Assembly (NCBI RefSeq): GCF_007750395.1 | Contig: NZ_CP036281.1 | Coordinates: 5,789,001-5,853,000, forward strand | Source of the DNA: Polystyrenella longa | Lineage (GTDB): Bacteria > Planctomycetota > Planctomycetia > Planctomycetales > Planctomycetaceae | DNA length: 64,000 nucleotides | Direction: 5' to 3' | Shown here: positions 27,979 through 35,330 of the stretch, piece after piece | Numbering within the stretch: the stretch's first letter is position 1 | How the letters are laid out: every line of letters begins with the position of its first letter | The notes under the pieces: model-generated | What the model was told of the DNA's origin: nothing | Seen by the model: the letters and a program-made list of their open reading frames with translations, nothing else | Database searches by the model: none | Made by a program: the position numbers and the translations under genes

Positions 27979-28347
27979 ATGTCCCACATCGTGCAGATCA
28001 AAACGGAAGTACGGGAACTGGCCTCCATTCAGGCCGCCTGTGTTCGTAACCGATTAACGGAGCCGGTACACGGAACCGTCCAGCTCTACAGCTCCGCAGC
28101 AACCGGGTGGCAGGTCCAGCTGCCCGACTGGAGATATCCCGTCGTTTGTCATACCGACACGGGCCAACTCAGCTACGACAACTACGAAGGACGCTGGGGT
28201 GACCCCGTGCACTTGAATTCCTTCCTCCAGTCGTACGCGGTGGAACAGACCCGCCGCATTGCTCGACGTCAGGGGTACTCCCTGACCGAACAGCGGTTGT
28301 CCGACGGGTCGGTCAAACTCCTACTGCAGACAGGAGGTGTCGCTTGA
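27979..28347 (+). CDS. DUF1257 (Ycf35-like) protein
   Basis: 122 residues, ATG 27979 after GAAAGGAAC. The start MSHIVQIKTEVRELASIQAAC and the block VQLPDWRYPVVCHTDTGQLSYDNYEGRWGD (in parts) are the hallmarks of DUF1257, the family of chloroplast and cyanobacterial Ycf35. The biochemical role is unknown. It is followed by a DUF2997 gene overlapping by four bases and then a Ycf46-like ATPase, a grouping I know from cyanobacteria and planctomycetes. Here it sits beside an integrase. Confidence 0.85.
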   Translation: MSHIVQIKTEVRELASIQAACVRNRLTEPVHGTVQLYSSAATGWQVQLPDWRYPVVCHTDTGQLSYDNYEGRWGDPVHLNSFLQSYAVEQTRRIARRQGYSLTEQRLSDGSVKLLLQTGGVA

Positions 28348-28535
28348 AACAGATAGAAATCATTGTCAGTCCGGAAGGGAGTTCCCGGGTTGTTTCCCGG
28401 GGTTACCAGGGAAGTGGTTGTCAGGAGGCGACCCGGCAACTGGAAGCTGCTCTCGGTAAACGACTGACCGAAACGTTAACTCCCGAGTTTTACTTAACCA
28501 TCAGTAACCCGTCCGAAACGCAACAGCGGCAGTGA
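28344..28535 (+). CDS. DUF2997 protein
   Basis: 63 residues starting at TTG 28344, whose last two bases are in the preceding stop (TTGA overlap). The pattern KQIEIIVSPEGSSRVVSRGYQGSGCQEATRQLEAALG (in parts) matches DUF2997, the habitual partner of DUF1257. Likely translationally coupled. No catalytic motif; probably a small binding partner. Confidence 0.8.
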   Translation: MKQIEIIVSPEGSSRVVSRGYQGSGCQEATRQLEAALGKRLTETLTPEFYLTISNPSETQQRQ

Positions 28536-28591
28536 GCCAGTGCTTACGGTCGCTGTTCGTTTGGGACGGGTTCTTTTTTAAAGGAGAGTTC

Positions 28592-30064
28592 ATGACACTC
28601 ATTCACCTGCGAGAGTACATCGATGCCTGTTTTACCGGCATCTGGATTGAGACAGACGAACCGGACGAAGCGATTCAGGAAGTGCGGCAACTGTCTCAGA
28701 CAGCCGACTGGACATTGTCTGTCTGGGATATTGCCAATGGCTTTGAAGCGAGTGACGGAAGCGAAGCGGCCGATCCTCTAGCTGCCCTGGATCTGTTCGG
28801 AACACATGCGTCCCACACCGGGACCAAACTGTTGATCCTGCGGAACTTTCATCGGTTCCTGGGATCCCCCGAACTGCTTCAGAAGTTGAGTCATCAGCTG
28901 ACGACGGGCAAACACCAGCGGAACTTCGTGCTGATCGTCGCTCCGGTGGTTGATATCCCGGTGGAGCTCCGGAAACAGTTCCTGATCCTGCAGCACGAGT
29001 TGCCCACCCGGGAGAAGCTGCTGGAGATCGCGACTGAGATCGGGAGTCAACCGGGAGAGTTACCTGAAGGAGATGAACGGGAGCAACTGCTCGATGCCGC
29101 CAGTGGCCTGACTCGTCAGGAAGCGGAAGCGGCGTTTGCGTTGTCTCTCGTCCGGGAAGGGAAACTTTCCCCGGCGTCGCTGTGGGAACTCAAGACGAGT
29201 CAGCTCAAACAGAACGGGTTACTGGAACTTCATCGGGGTCAGGAACGGTTCGCTGACCTGGGAGGACTCAACACGTTGAAGGCGTTCTGCGAGCGTACCT
29301 TGCGGACTCGATCGGCTAATTCTCTGGCGAAACCAAAAGGAGTGCTCCTTCTGGGAGTTCCCGGCACAGGCAAAAGCCAGTTTGCCAAAGCCCTGGGCAA
29401 TGAAACCGGACGTCCGACGCTGCAACTCGACATTGGTCGGTTGATGGGCAGCCTCGTGGGGGAATCTGAAAAGAACATCCGACAGGCGCTCTCCATTGCC
29501 GAAGCGATGGCCCCCTGCATTCTGTTCATTGACGAAATCGAAAAAGGGCTCAGCGGAGTTCAATCAGGCCAGGTCGGTGACAGTGGTGTCTCCACGCGAT
29601 TGTTTGGTTACTTCCTGACCTGGCTCAACGACCATCAGTCCGACGTGTATGTGATTGCGACGTGCAATGACATCTCCCGGTTACCGCCGGAGTTCAGTCG
29701 GAGTGAGCGTTTCGATGGTCTGTTCTTTCTCGATCTACCGGTTCAATCCCAGCGGGAGCAGATTTGGTCCCAGTATCTGGAACGGTACCAGCTGGACGTC
29801 TCCCAGACTCTTCCAGATGATCAGGAGTGGACAGGAGCGGAGATCAAGTCCGCCTGCCGGTTGGCCGCTTTACTGGGGGTCTCAGTGACTGAGGCGGCAG
29901 AACATGTCGTTCCAGTCGCCCATACGGCCCGGGAAAAAGTGACGCAGTTACAGCAGTGGGCCAGTGGCCGCTGTCTGTCGGCCGAACTACCAGGGCTCTA
30001 CCAGCAGAGGTCTGCTTCACAACGACGACGTGCCCGGCCTGAGGGGGATCCCGCTCTCAACTAA
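28592..30064 (+). CDS. Ycf46-like AAA+ ATPase
   Basis: 490 residues. The ATG at 28592 is preferred over an upstream in-frame start because AAAGGAGAG lies 5-8 bases before it. The N-terminal 230 residues are the Ycf46-specific domain (ETDEPDEAIQEVRQL, LILRNFHRFL). The AAA module has FADLGGLNTLK, Walker A GVPGTGKSQFAKALG, Walker B CILFIDEIEKGL, sensor 1 VIATCND and the arginine-finger region SRSERFDGLFFLDLP. It probably remodels a protein or nucleic-acid complex with the DUF1257/DUF2997 partners. The C-terminal tail is basic. Confidence 0.9.
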   Translation: MTLIHLREYIDACFTGIWIETDEPDEAIQEVRQLSQTADWTLSVWDIANGFEASDGSEAADPLAALDLFGTHASHTGTKLLILRNFHRFLGSPELLQKLSHQLTTGKHQRNFVLIVAPVVDIPVELRKQFLILQHELPTREKLLEIATEIGSQPGELPEGDEREQLLDAASGLTRQEAEAAFALSLVREGKLSPASLWELKTSQLKQNGLLELHRGQERFADLGGLNTLKAFCERTLRTRSANSLAKPKGVLLLGVPGTGKSQFAKALGNETGRPTLQLDIGRLMGSLVGESEKNIRQALSIAEAMAPCILFIDEIEKGLSGVQSGQVGDSGVSTRLFGYFLTWLNDHQSDVYVIATCNDISRLPPEFSRSERFDGLFFLDLPVQSQREQIWSQYLERYQLDVSQTLPDDQEWTGAEIKSACRLAALLGVSVTEAAEHVVPVAHTAREKVTQLQQWASGRCLSAELPGLYQQRSASQRRRARPEGDPALN

Positions 30065-30108
30065 TCTGCGTATGCCCTTCTGACTTATTCTCAATTAATT
30101 TCACACGA

Positions 30109-30159
30109 CCCGCGATCGGTCTCTCTGTATCAGAGAGTACCGCTGGCGGGTTTTCTTTT
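30109..30159 (+). terminator. Three-tier hairpin terminator
   Basis: Nested pairings CCCGC/GCGGG, CGGT/ACCG and CTCTCTG/CAGAGAG are followed by TTTTCTTTT. It separates the ATPase gene from the coiled-coil gene, whose own GAAAGGAAT ribosome binding site follows. Confidence 0.8.
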
Positions 30160-30179
30160 GCCACTACGAAAGGAATTAC

Positions 30180-31145
30180 ATGATCAGTGTATCCTCAATC
30201 ACCCCTCATTCCATTACCAACTCGGACGAACTGCGGACCCAAATGGGGGCGGTCCGGTTATCCGTTCACTGGCTGGGCACGAGCAAGACGCTCCCGGCAT
30301 CCCAGCAGGCGGAAGCGGCGGCGACGTTCGGCGCCAGCCGGGAGTATCTCTCGGCCCGTAAGAAGCTGATTGATACGCGGCACCCCGCTTATCGTCAGGT
30401 GAGTTCCATCCGGACCCGGATCGTCTCTCTCTGGAAGGGAATGACCGTTCCCTACCCCGATCCCGGTATACGACTCATTCGTCGTGACCGAATTGAAGTC
30501 TTCGAATCGGAGGTGCAGCAACTCCAGGAGGAGCTGCAGACAGCCGTAGAGCAACTTGAACGAGAGTTCGGAGAACTCAAAATGATCGCGCGACAGCGGC
30601 TGGGAGAACTCTTCAACGAAGAAGACTACCCCAATCGGCTGGAGAACCTGTTCCGCATAGAGGTCGAGTACCCCAACGTCGAACCACCGAACTACCTGCA
30701 GCGGCTGAATCCGGAAGTTTACGAGGAAGAATGCCGCCGTATCGAAGCCCGGTTCGAAGAAGCGCTGGAACTGGCGGAAGAATCCTTTCTCCAGGAGTTC
30801 CAGCAACTGGTGACGCATCTCTCGGAGCGATTGTCGGGAGAGACCGATGGGAGACCTAAAGTCTTCCGCGACTCGGCCCTCACCAACCTGACTGAATTCC
30901 TGCAGCGATTTCGCCAGCTCAACATTCGTTCGAATGCCCAGCTGGAAGAGTTGATTGATGAAGTACAGGAAGTGACGTCCGGGCTCTCAGCTCATCACCT
31001 CCGAAGCGATCGCACGGTGCGGGAAACGGTCCGTGGTCAGTTGGAACAAGTGGGAGAAGTCTTGAGCGATCAGCTCGAACTCCGACCCCGGCGTCAGATT
31101 GTCCGCTCTCACTCCCGGGAGGAGGTGACGAGTGATGCAACTTAA
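30180..31145 (+). CDS. Coiled-coil protein of unknown function, 321 residues
   Basis: The ATG at 30180 follows GAAAGGAATTAC. Residues 20-110 contain VRLSVHWLGTSKTLPASQQ and DTRHPAYRQVSSIRTRIVSLW, reminiscent of DUF3150-type proteins found with AAA ATPases in mobile elements (weak recollection). Residues 105-150 and 180-220 are charged heptad-like helices (EVQQLQEELQTAVEQLEREFGEL, in parts). No enzyme motif. It belongs to the DUF1257/AAA cassette and may be the structural or substrate partner of the ATPase. Confidence 0.6.
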   Translation: MISVSSITPHSITNSDELRTQMGAVRLSVHWLGTSKTLPASQQAEAAATFGASREYLSARKKLIDTRHPAYRQVSSIRTRIVSLWKGMTVPYPDPGIRLIRRDRIEVFESEVQQLQEELQTAVEQLEREFGELKMIARQRLGELFNEEDYPNRLENLFRIEVEYPNVEPPNYLQRLNPEVYEEECRRIEARFEEALELAEESFLQEFQQLVTHLSERLSGETDGRPKVFRDSALTNLTEFLQRFRQLNIRSNAQLEELIDEVQEVTSGLSAHHLRSDRTVRETVRGQLEQVGEVLSDQLELRPRRQIVRSHSREEVTSDAT

Positions 31146-31386
31146 AGTGCAACCGGACGGCACCATTCACACGCTGTATCAGGACGACATCGATCTTTCT
31201 TCTCTTGGCCAGACAGAGATCAAACGGGGCTCCCATGTGGAACCGAATGAGGACGCGCACTGGGTGGCCGACTTGGCTCCAGTACAGGGACCAGAGCTTG
31301 GTCCCTTTCTCAATCGGGCCGACGCTCTGAATGCGGAACATCGCTGGCTGGAAACGTTCTGGCTGCCCGCTGTGATCCGAATCTGA
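31135..31386 (+). CDS. Small conserved protein, 83 residues
   Basis: The ATG at 31135 overlaps the end of the coiled-coil gene (GTG 31132 also possible). The block SHVEPNEDAHWVADLAPVQGPELGPF resembles short proteins common in planctomycete and phage genomes. The last 25 residues are aromatic (ALNAEHRWLETFWLPAV). Function unknown; co-transcription with the upstream gene is clear. Confidence 0.6.
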   Translation: MQLKVQPDGTIHTLYQDDIDLSSLGQTEIKRGSHVEPNEDAHWVADLAPVQGPELGPFLNRADALNAEHRWLETFWLPAVIRI

Positions 31387-31415
31387 ATTCACGCTTTATC
31401 AAACTCAGCACACAA

Positions 31416-31446
31416 ACCGGCTTCGAACTCGAGGCCGGTCTTTTTA
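31416..31446 (+). terminator. Rho-independent terminator
   Basis: ACCGGC (31416) pairs with GCCGGT (31434-31439), extended by a TCGA/TCGA pair, then CTTTTT. It ends the cassette transcript. Confidence 0.8.
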
Positions 31447-31493
31447 TGCGCTGAGAAAACAATCTAACTCTCTTTTTACAATGGAATAAACCC

Positions 31494-31709
31494 ATGACAC
31501 AGACTGAACTGATTCATGAGATCGCTCGACATACGGGTGAATCCCAACGCACGATTTCTAACCGTGGTTTTACGCTGCTTGTTCCAGAGTTACCTGAGGA
31601 CAACGATCGGGAACCATTCGTTGTTGACTGGGACAGAACACAGGCAAGTCGCCAGATACCACTCACACTGTACCGCTCAAGCAGGATTCTGAATCCTGAA
31701 TGGGCTTGA
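31494..31709 (+). CDS. Small unknown protein, 71 residues
   Basis: ATG 31494. The N-terminal 25 residues (MTQTELIHEIARHTGESQRT) could be one helix-turn-helix, as in DNA-binding HU or repressor starts. The remainder, with NDREPFVVDWDRTQ, is unrecognised. It has no strong ribosome binding site. It lies between two terminators with a 45-residue membrane peptide gene. Confidence 0.45.
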   Translation: MTQTELIHEIARHTGESQRTISNRGFTLLVPELPEDNDREPFVVDWDRTQASRQIPLTLYRSSRILNPEWA

Positions 31710-31727
31710 TAAAGGAGACGTCTTCAG

Positions 31728-31865
31728 TTGCTTGATTTGATCATACTTTGTGTAGGTGCTTATGTCGCTTACGGGATCATCCAGGAGATTCACAGTTCCT
31801 CAACTACGTCCTCTAAACGCCCGCAACATCGCCCTCGATGTCCGTGTGGCCGACGAAGGCGGTAA
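31728..31865 (+). CDS. 45-residue membrane peptide with Arg/Cys-rich tail
   Basis: The start is TTG 31728 behind a good TAAAGGAGA site. A hydrophobic helix (LLDLIILCVGAYVAYGIIQ) is followed by a Ser/Thr linker and the basic tail RPRCPCGRRRR. The terminator begins six bases after its stop, which supports it as a real last gene. Function unknown. Confidence 0.45.
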   Translation: MLDLIILCVGAYVAYGIIQEIHSSSTTSSKRPQHRPRCPCGRRRR

Positions 31866-31871
31866 TCCTCC

Positions 31872-31908
31872 AAGGCCCTCCCGAACGTTTCGGAAGGGCC
31901 TTTTTTTA
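31872..31908 (+). terminator. Rho-independent terminator
   Basis: AAGGCCCTCCCGAA pairs with TTCGGAAGGGCCTT (one mismatch) across a CGT loop, then seven T. Confidence 0.9.
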
Positions 31909-31976
31909 GCTATTAGAAACAGATAACTACCATTCACGTAATTTCAGATAATGAATTTGCAAACGTTTGCAAATTC

Positions 31977-32285
31977 TCACTGAGATGGTGGCGGTAAATC
32001 ATTAAACCGGGGGAGGCTCATCATTAAATGGTAAGCCTCATCGGTCCTCCTTAAAGGAGGACGACCAAGCGGTCCCGTCGAGACGGTTCGATTCATCTCG
32101 AACTCCTCCGCATCACTCATGCGGATACGAAATCGAGGACGACCTGATTGTGGATTTGAAGAAAAGTCCATCGCTTTTAATTCGCCGGAGCGAATCCAAC
32201 GGATGATCTTTTCCGGCTTAACGCCCCAGAGACGGGCCAACTGCGGAGGTGTGATGAAGTGATCTTCGTCGTTTTGTTTATTCAT
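31977..32285 (-). CDS. Helix-turn-helix (excisionase/MerR-like) DNA-binding protein
   Basis: 102 residues from ATG 32285 (a TTG nine bases upstream is less likely). ITPPQLARLWGVKPEKIIRWIRSGELKAMDFSS is the first-helix and recognition-helix pattern of the HTH_17/excisionase family. It is followed by RPRFRIRMSDAEEFEMNR. The tail is Pro/Arg-rich. Candidate directionality factor or regulator of the integrase module; leftward and single-gene. Confidence 0.7.
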   Translation of the reverse strand: MNKQNDEDHFITPPQLARLWGVKPEKIIRWIRSGELKAMDFSSNPQSGRPRFRIRMSDAEEFEMNRTVSTGPLGRPPLRRTDEAYHLMMSLPRFNDLPPPSQ

Positions 32286-32695
32286 AATTATCAATCCAAT
32301 CTTGAATTACTTCATCATAACACAAGATTGAAGTTGGGAGTCTAAACGAGACCAAGTGGTCGCAAGCAGACTGTTGTCGAACAGTTCAAGAAGTGATCCG
32401 TTGATCGAGTAGGATGACCAACATTGATTGTTTTAAATCTCTAAAAATTGATTAGAGCCAAATTTTATTTGAAAATTTCCTCTCGATCAACATCCTTTGT
32501 TTTATGTGTTATTTCGGAAACTTTGAGTTTGAATAAGCATAGCGTTACTTAAAGCTTGTCTTCACGTCACACAAGATTTCGAGACTGATATAAAATCGAC
32601 TATTGATGAAGAATGTCTACTGGATTTTGTAAAGAAGCCTTCCTCCATTTCACTTCCGAACTATCAATCTATCTTTTTCCAATGTGGGAGAAACA
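32286..32695. other. AT-rich control region between two divergent HTH genes
   Basis: 410 bp with no gene seen. It must contain the promoters for both HTH genes. No strong palindrome was found by eye. Confidence 0.4.
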
Positions 32696-32944
32696 ATGCT
32701 ATATACGGTACAAGAAGCTGCCGAAAAATTGAGCCTGAGTCCGGCCTGTGTTTACAACATGGTAAACACAGGCACGATTCCCCATCGACGAATCGGCGAG
32801 AAGAGAACAACAATTCGGTTTACCGAAGAAGACCTGGAGACCTATCTCGAAAGCTGTCGTCACGGCACGGTCGAGAGCATGCCTGAACAAAGCAAGCCGC
32901 GCCGCAGTACGGCACGGCCTGTTTTAAAGCACCTGAAGTTCTGA
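32696..32944 (+). CDS. Helix-turn-helix excisionase-family protein
   Basis: 82 residues from ATG 32696, preceded by GGGAG. LYTVQEAAEKLSLSPACVYNMVNTGTIPHRRIGE is a textbook HTH_17 excisionase motif, followed by IRFTEEDLETYLESC. It ends six bases before the 3' end of the convergent integrase gene, so it is the natural excisionase candidate for that enzyme. A perfect 12-bp hairpin lies inside the gene. Confidence 0.75.
   Translation: MLYTVQEAAEKLSLSPACVYNMVNTGTIPHRRIGEKRTTIRFTEEDLETYLESCRHGTVESMPEQSKPRRSTARPVLKHLKF
32744..32773. repeat. Perfect 12-bp hairpin inside the excisionase-like gene
   Basis: GCCTGTGTTTAC (32744-32755), a six-base loop, then GTAAACACAGGC (32762-32773). It covers the codons of the recognition helix (ACVYNMVNTG). 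It may be an mRNA hairpin or an autoregulatory binding site. Confidence 0.85.
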
Positions 32945-32949
32945 AAAGA

Positions 32950-33942
32950 TCACGAAGCGTTTTGCAACTGCTGTCTCAAAAATGTCGGGTTCTGAGAAAG
33001 GTGCTGATAGACCTTGCCTAACATCGTAGTGTCCCGATGGCCCATTAACTGTGCCACTGTGATTCCATCGACACCTTTTTCAAGCATCCGTGTGGCGAAA
33101 GAGTGTCGGAAGTTGTAGAGACAGAGCTTCTCTCCTGTTTTCTTCTGGATCCTGTTGAAGCGGCAGTTCACCGCTGTCGGCTTCCAGGGATTACTCTCTG
33201 TGTTTCGCAACAGATTCCCTTCCGGATGCAGAAGTCGATAACGCTCGCTGATTTCCCAGGCAACTTCATTCAAGTAGATAACACGAACTTGCTTTTTCCC
33301 TTTCGCTTCTTCGCGAGGGAAGACCCAGCGTCGATTCTGCAAATCAATGTGGCGAGCTTCGACCCGTAGTAACTCCTGCGGTCGTGCTCCCGTCTCCCAA
33401 GCGAGCGTCAGTAGGTCGCGAAACTCCTGATCTTTTACCAGAGACAGAATGTGAGCGTACTCCTCATCCTTCAGGATACGCTCGCGGCGGCCTCCCGGTG
33501 GTTTCTCCAGATGCATGATCGGATTTTGATCAATATGACCAGATTTGAGTGCCCAGTTGAACGCCCGTTTAATGGTGGTTATCAGTCCACGCCGATGTCC
33601 GTCGGACCAGGTTGGGTTGGAGTCAACCCACCGCTGCACGTGAAAAGGTTTGAGCTGATGCACCAGCAGATCGGGGTGCATGGACAAAAAGGCCTGCAAT
33701 CGTTCCCGGTAATAGACAAACGTGGCCTCGGAGCGATTGTGGAGAGTCCACTCCAGAAACTGGTCACAAATGAACGCAACCGAGTGGCAGTCGACTTCGA
33801 CTCGCGGAAATTGGGCCATCAGCTCGTGATACTTCTGGAACGCGAGCGTTTCGTCCTGAGCGAGACGGTATTGTTTTCCGCGAATCTGGACGTACCAAGT
33901 CTGGCGGTCCTTGCGGAAGAAGGGCTTAGGTTGACGGGGCAT
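32950..33942 (-). CDS. Tyrosine recombinase / integrase
   Basis: 330 residues, ATG 33942. The N-terminal arm and core-binding domains cover about 1-150. The catalytic domain has box I TGARPQE (Arg near 187), a beta-hairpin Lys in EEAKGKKQVR, box II LYNFRHSFATRM (Arg 279, with Tyr in place of the usual first His) and GHRDTTML, and the nucleophile in KVYQHLS (Tyr near 312). It would integrate and excise an element at the tRNA-Lys site about 190 bp upstream of its start. Its position left of the half-site suggests it belongs to the left-hand element rather than to the prophage. Confidence 0.92.
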   Translation of the reverse strand: MPRQPKPFFRKDRQTWYVQIRGKQYRLAQDETLAFQKYHELMAQFPRVEVDCHSVAFICDQFLEWTLHNRSEATFVYYRERLQAFLSMHPDLLVHQLKPFHVQRWVDSNPTWSDGHRRGLITTIKRAFNWALKSGHIDQNPIMHLEKPPGGRRERILKDEEYAHILSLVKDQEFRDLLTLAWETGARPQELLRVEARHIDLQNRRWVFPREEAKGKKQVRVIYLNEVAWEISERYRLLHPEGNLLRNTESNPWKPTAVNCRFNRIQKKTGEKLCLYNFRHSFATRMLEKGVDGITVAQLMGHRDTTMLGKVYQHLSQNPTFLRQQLQNAS

Positions 33943-34002
33943 TAAAAAACCTCCCAGCTAAAGGAAACAAAAACGTACAGCTGGAAGCCGAGAGGCTTTC
34001 GA

Positions 34003-34034
34003 ACTCCCCGGTCAGCTCTAACTGATCGGGGAGT
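34003..34034. repeat. 13-bp hairpin in the integrase/att interval
   Basis: ACTCCCCGGTCAG and CTGATCGGGGAGT pair fully (one G-T) across a six-base loop. There is no T-run of four or more directly after it. It could be a terminator for rightward transcripts or a structural element of the attachment region. Confidence 0.7.
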
Positions 34035-34090
34035 CTTCTATTGTATCCGCAGGTTGCAAACTCTGACAAATAAGTCTGACAAACGGGTAA

Positions 34091-34125
34091 TAAAAAAGCA
34101 CCAAACGTCGTAAGTCGTTTGGTGC
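34091..34125 (-). terminator. tRNA-Lys terminator
   Basis: Read leftwards, GCACCAAACG pairs with CGTTTGGTGC (34098-34107 with 34116-34125) and is followed by six T. It stands six bases beyond the tRNA 3' fragment and in the same orientation. Confidence 0.85.
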
Positions 34126-34130
34126 CATAG

Positions 34131-34172
34131 TGGAGGCGCAGGGACTTGAACCCTGGACCTACGGATTAAAAG
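34131..34172 (-). other. attachment half-site: 3' part of a tRNA-Lys(TTT) gene
   Basis: Leftward sequence CTTTTAATCCGT, then the T-arm CAGGGTTCAAGTCCCTG and acceptor half CGCCTCCA. This is the 3' 42 bases of a tRNA-Lys from the anticodon loop onward. The bases before it do not pair with the anticodon or acceptor stems and no D-arm is present, so the tRNA is incomplete. This is the classic duplicated core left by integration into a tRNA gene. CCA is not encoded. Confidence 0.85.
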
Positions 34173-34383
34173 TTAGGTTTCGAGTGTTTGCTCACGTTGA
34201 ATCATACCGGGGCAAATAGAACGCTATAGGCGTAGAGTCTACTCGTCAGCCTCCGACTTGCTTAGTCAGGTCGCGCCACATTGACAGTTTCCGTTGCGCT
34301 TCCGTTGCGCCTCGACAGAAAAAGACGGTTCAAGAACGTGCGACGTGCTGTGACCAGAAACAAAATTAAAAAAGCGGAAAGTT

Positions 34384-34438
34384 TTTCAACCGCATTCAAC
34401 CCTGTTTCAACCGCACTCAACCCGGTTTCAACCGCATT
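34384..34438. repeat. Tandem 21-bp repeats near the attachment site
   Basis: Two full units (TTTCAACCGCATTCAACCCTG and TTTCAACCGCACTCAACCCGG) and a 13-base partial third. Each unit contains TTCAACC-type half repeats in the same orientation. The position, 200 bp from the half-site and upstream of an excisionase-like gene, fits integrase arm sites, Xis sites or iterons. Confidence 0.8.
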
Positions 34439-34544
34439 GAGAATAACGACCATTCTGGCGTGAATCGAACCCTCCGTCGTGCTCTTTTCTGATCTGAAAT
34501 TGTGTGTATAAATTGCTCATCGTTAATCAAACGAGGAGTTAACA

Positions 34545-34769
34545 ATGAGCACAACAAGTATGAAAACACCTGAGGAAATACATGGCTATGAGTTTGGCTG
34601 TGAAGGTGTGGTTCCAATCAAAGAGGCCGCAAAGATAATTGGGGCCAGTCTTCACACAGTTCGTCGTCGAGTCGATGAAGAACAGCTTCGAATGGGGAAG
34701 GATGGATCTCGCAGAACGGTCATCTGTCGCCGCTCAATTCGCGAATACTTACGTTCTATTGAAGTCTAA
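34545..34769 (+). CDS. Helix-turn-helix protein, excisionase-like
   Basis: 74 residues from ATG 34545, preceded by GAGGAG. VVPIKEAAKIIGASLHTVRRRVDEEQLRMGKDG is an HTH_17/MerR-like DNA-binding motif. It is the first rightward gene of the prophage side and the repeat array at 34384 lies directly upstream. It could be Xis or an early regulator. Confidence 0.7.
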   Translation: MSTTSMKTPEEIHGYEFGCEGVVPIKEAAKIIGASLHTVRRRVDEEQLRMGKDGSRRTVICRRSIREYLRSIEV

Positions 34770-34856
34770 AACATATCGACGCCTGGCTGGCGGTTTACCT
34801 ACCTACGAAGACCCAGGCCGCTGGCCAGGCTCCAAAGCATTTCATCGAGCAAAAAC

Positions 34857-35216
34857 ATGACGGAACAAATCATCAAGTACACCTGCCGATATCGAATGGA
34901 TAGCGGAAGCACTAAATACTTTGAGCATTTGCTCTTTCAGGTCGATCAATTCGAGGATCATTTTCCGGAAGGCGAAGAGCCGCCTGAACTCAAAGAGCTA
35001 AAAGAAATCATCCTTAAATCACCGGGAAAACTGTCCTGGTGGAAAACACGAGTCCGCGAAGGAATCAGTTGGGTGGAATTAATTCCGACACCGTTATTCA
35101 ATCGCTACTTGAGAAAACTCAGAAGCTATTCCCCCTCGCGCGGCAACCTTGACACCATGTCGGTGAAGGACGCCGGAGCCCATTCGCAGGATGCGAGCGA
35201 GGGGCGGTCTCCTTGA
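34857..35216 (+). CDS. Unknown phage early protein, 119 residues
   Basis: ATG 34857. An acidic middle (EDHFPEGEEPPELKELKEII) and a Trp/Arg-rich block (KLSWWKTRVREGISWVELIPTP, in part) are visible; no known domain. The last 30 residues overlap the start of the terminator stem region and may be poorly conserved. The gene is followed at once by a strong hairpin. Confidence 0.5.
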   Translation: MTEQIIKYTCRYRMDSGSTKYFEHLLFQVDQFEDHFPEGEEPPELKELKEIILKSPGKLSWWKTRVREGISWVELIPTPLFNRYLRKLRSYSPSRGNLDTMSVKDAGAHSQDASEGRSP

Positions 35217-35221
35217 CGGCG

Positions 35222-35255
35222 CACCCGGGAGGTTACCGAGCAGGCCTCCCGGGTG
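35222..35255 (+). terminator. Hairpin terminator
   Basis: CACCCGGGAGG (35222-35232) pairs exactly with CCTCCCGGGTG (35245-35255), followed by TTTGATTT. A stable stem with a weak T-tract. Confidence 0.65.
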
Positions 35256-35330
35256 TTTGATTTCGCTGATTTGAAAAACAACCACTACCTTCTGCGCCCT
35301 CCGTGCGCGCTGTTCAGGAGCAAAACGAGC

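Noticed and set aside
34131-34260. Complete tRNA-Lys gene, possibly with an intron
   Set aside because: A GGAGGC occurs about 118 bases upstream of the 3' end, but no D-arm or matching anticodon stem exists and the size does not fit; only the 3' fragment is supported.
34384-34438. CRISPR array
   Set aside because: The repeats are contiguous without unique spacers and no cas gene is in the window.
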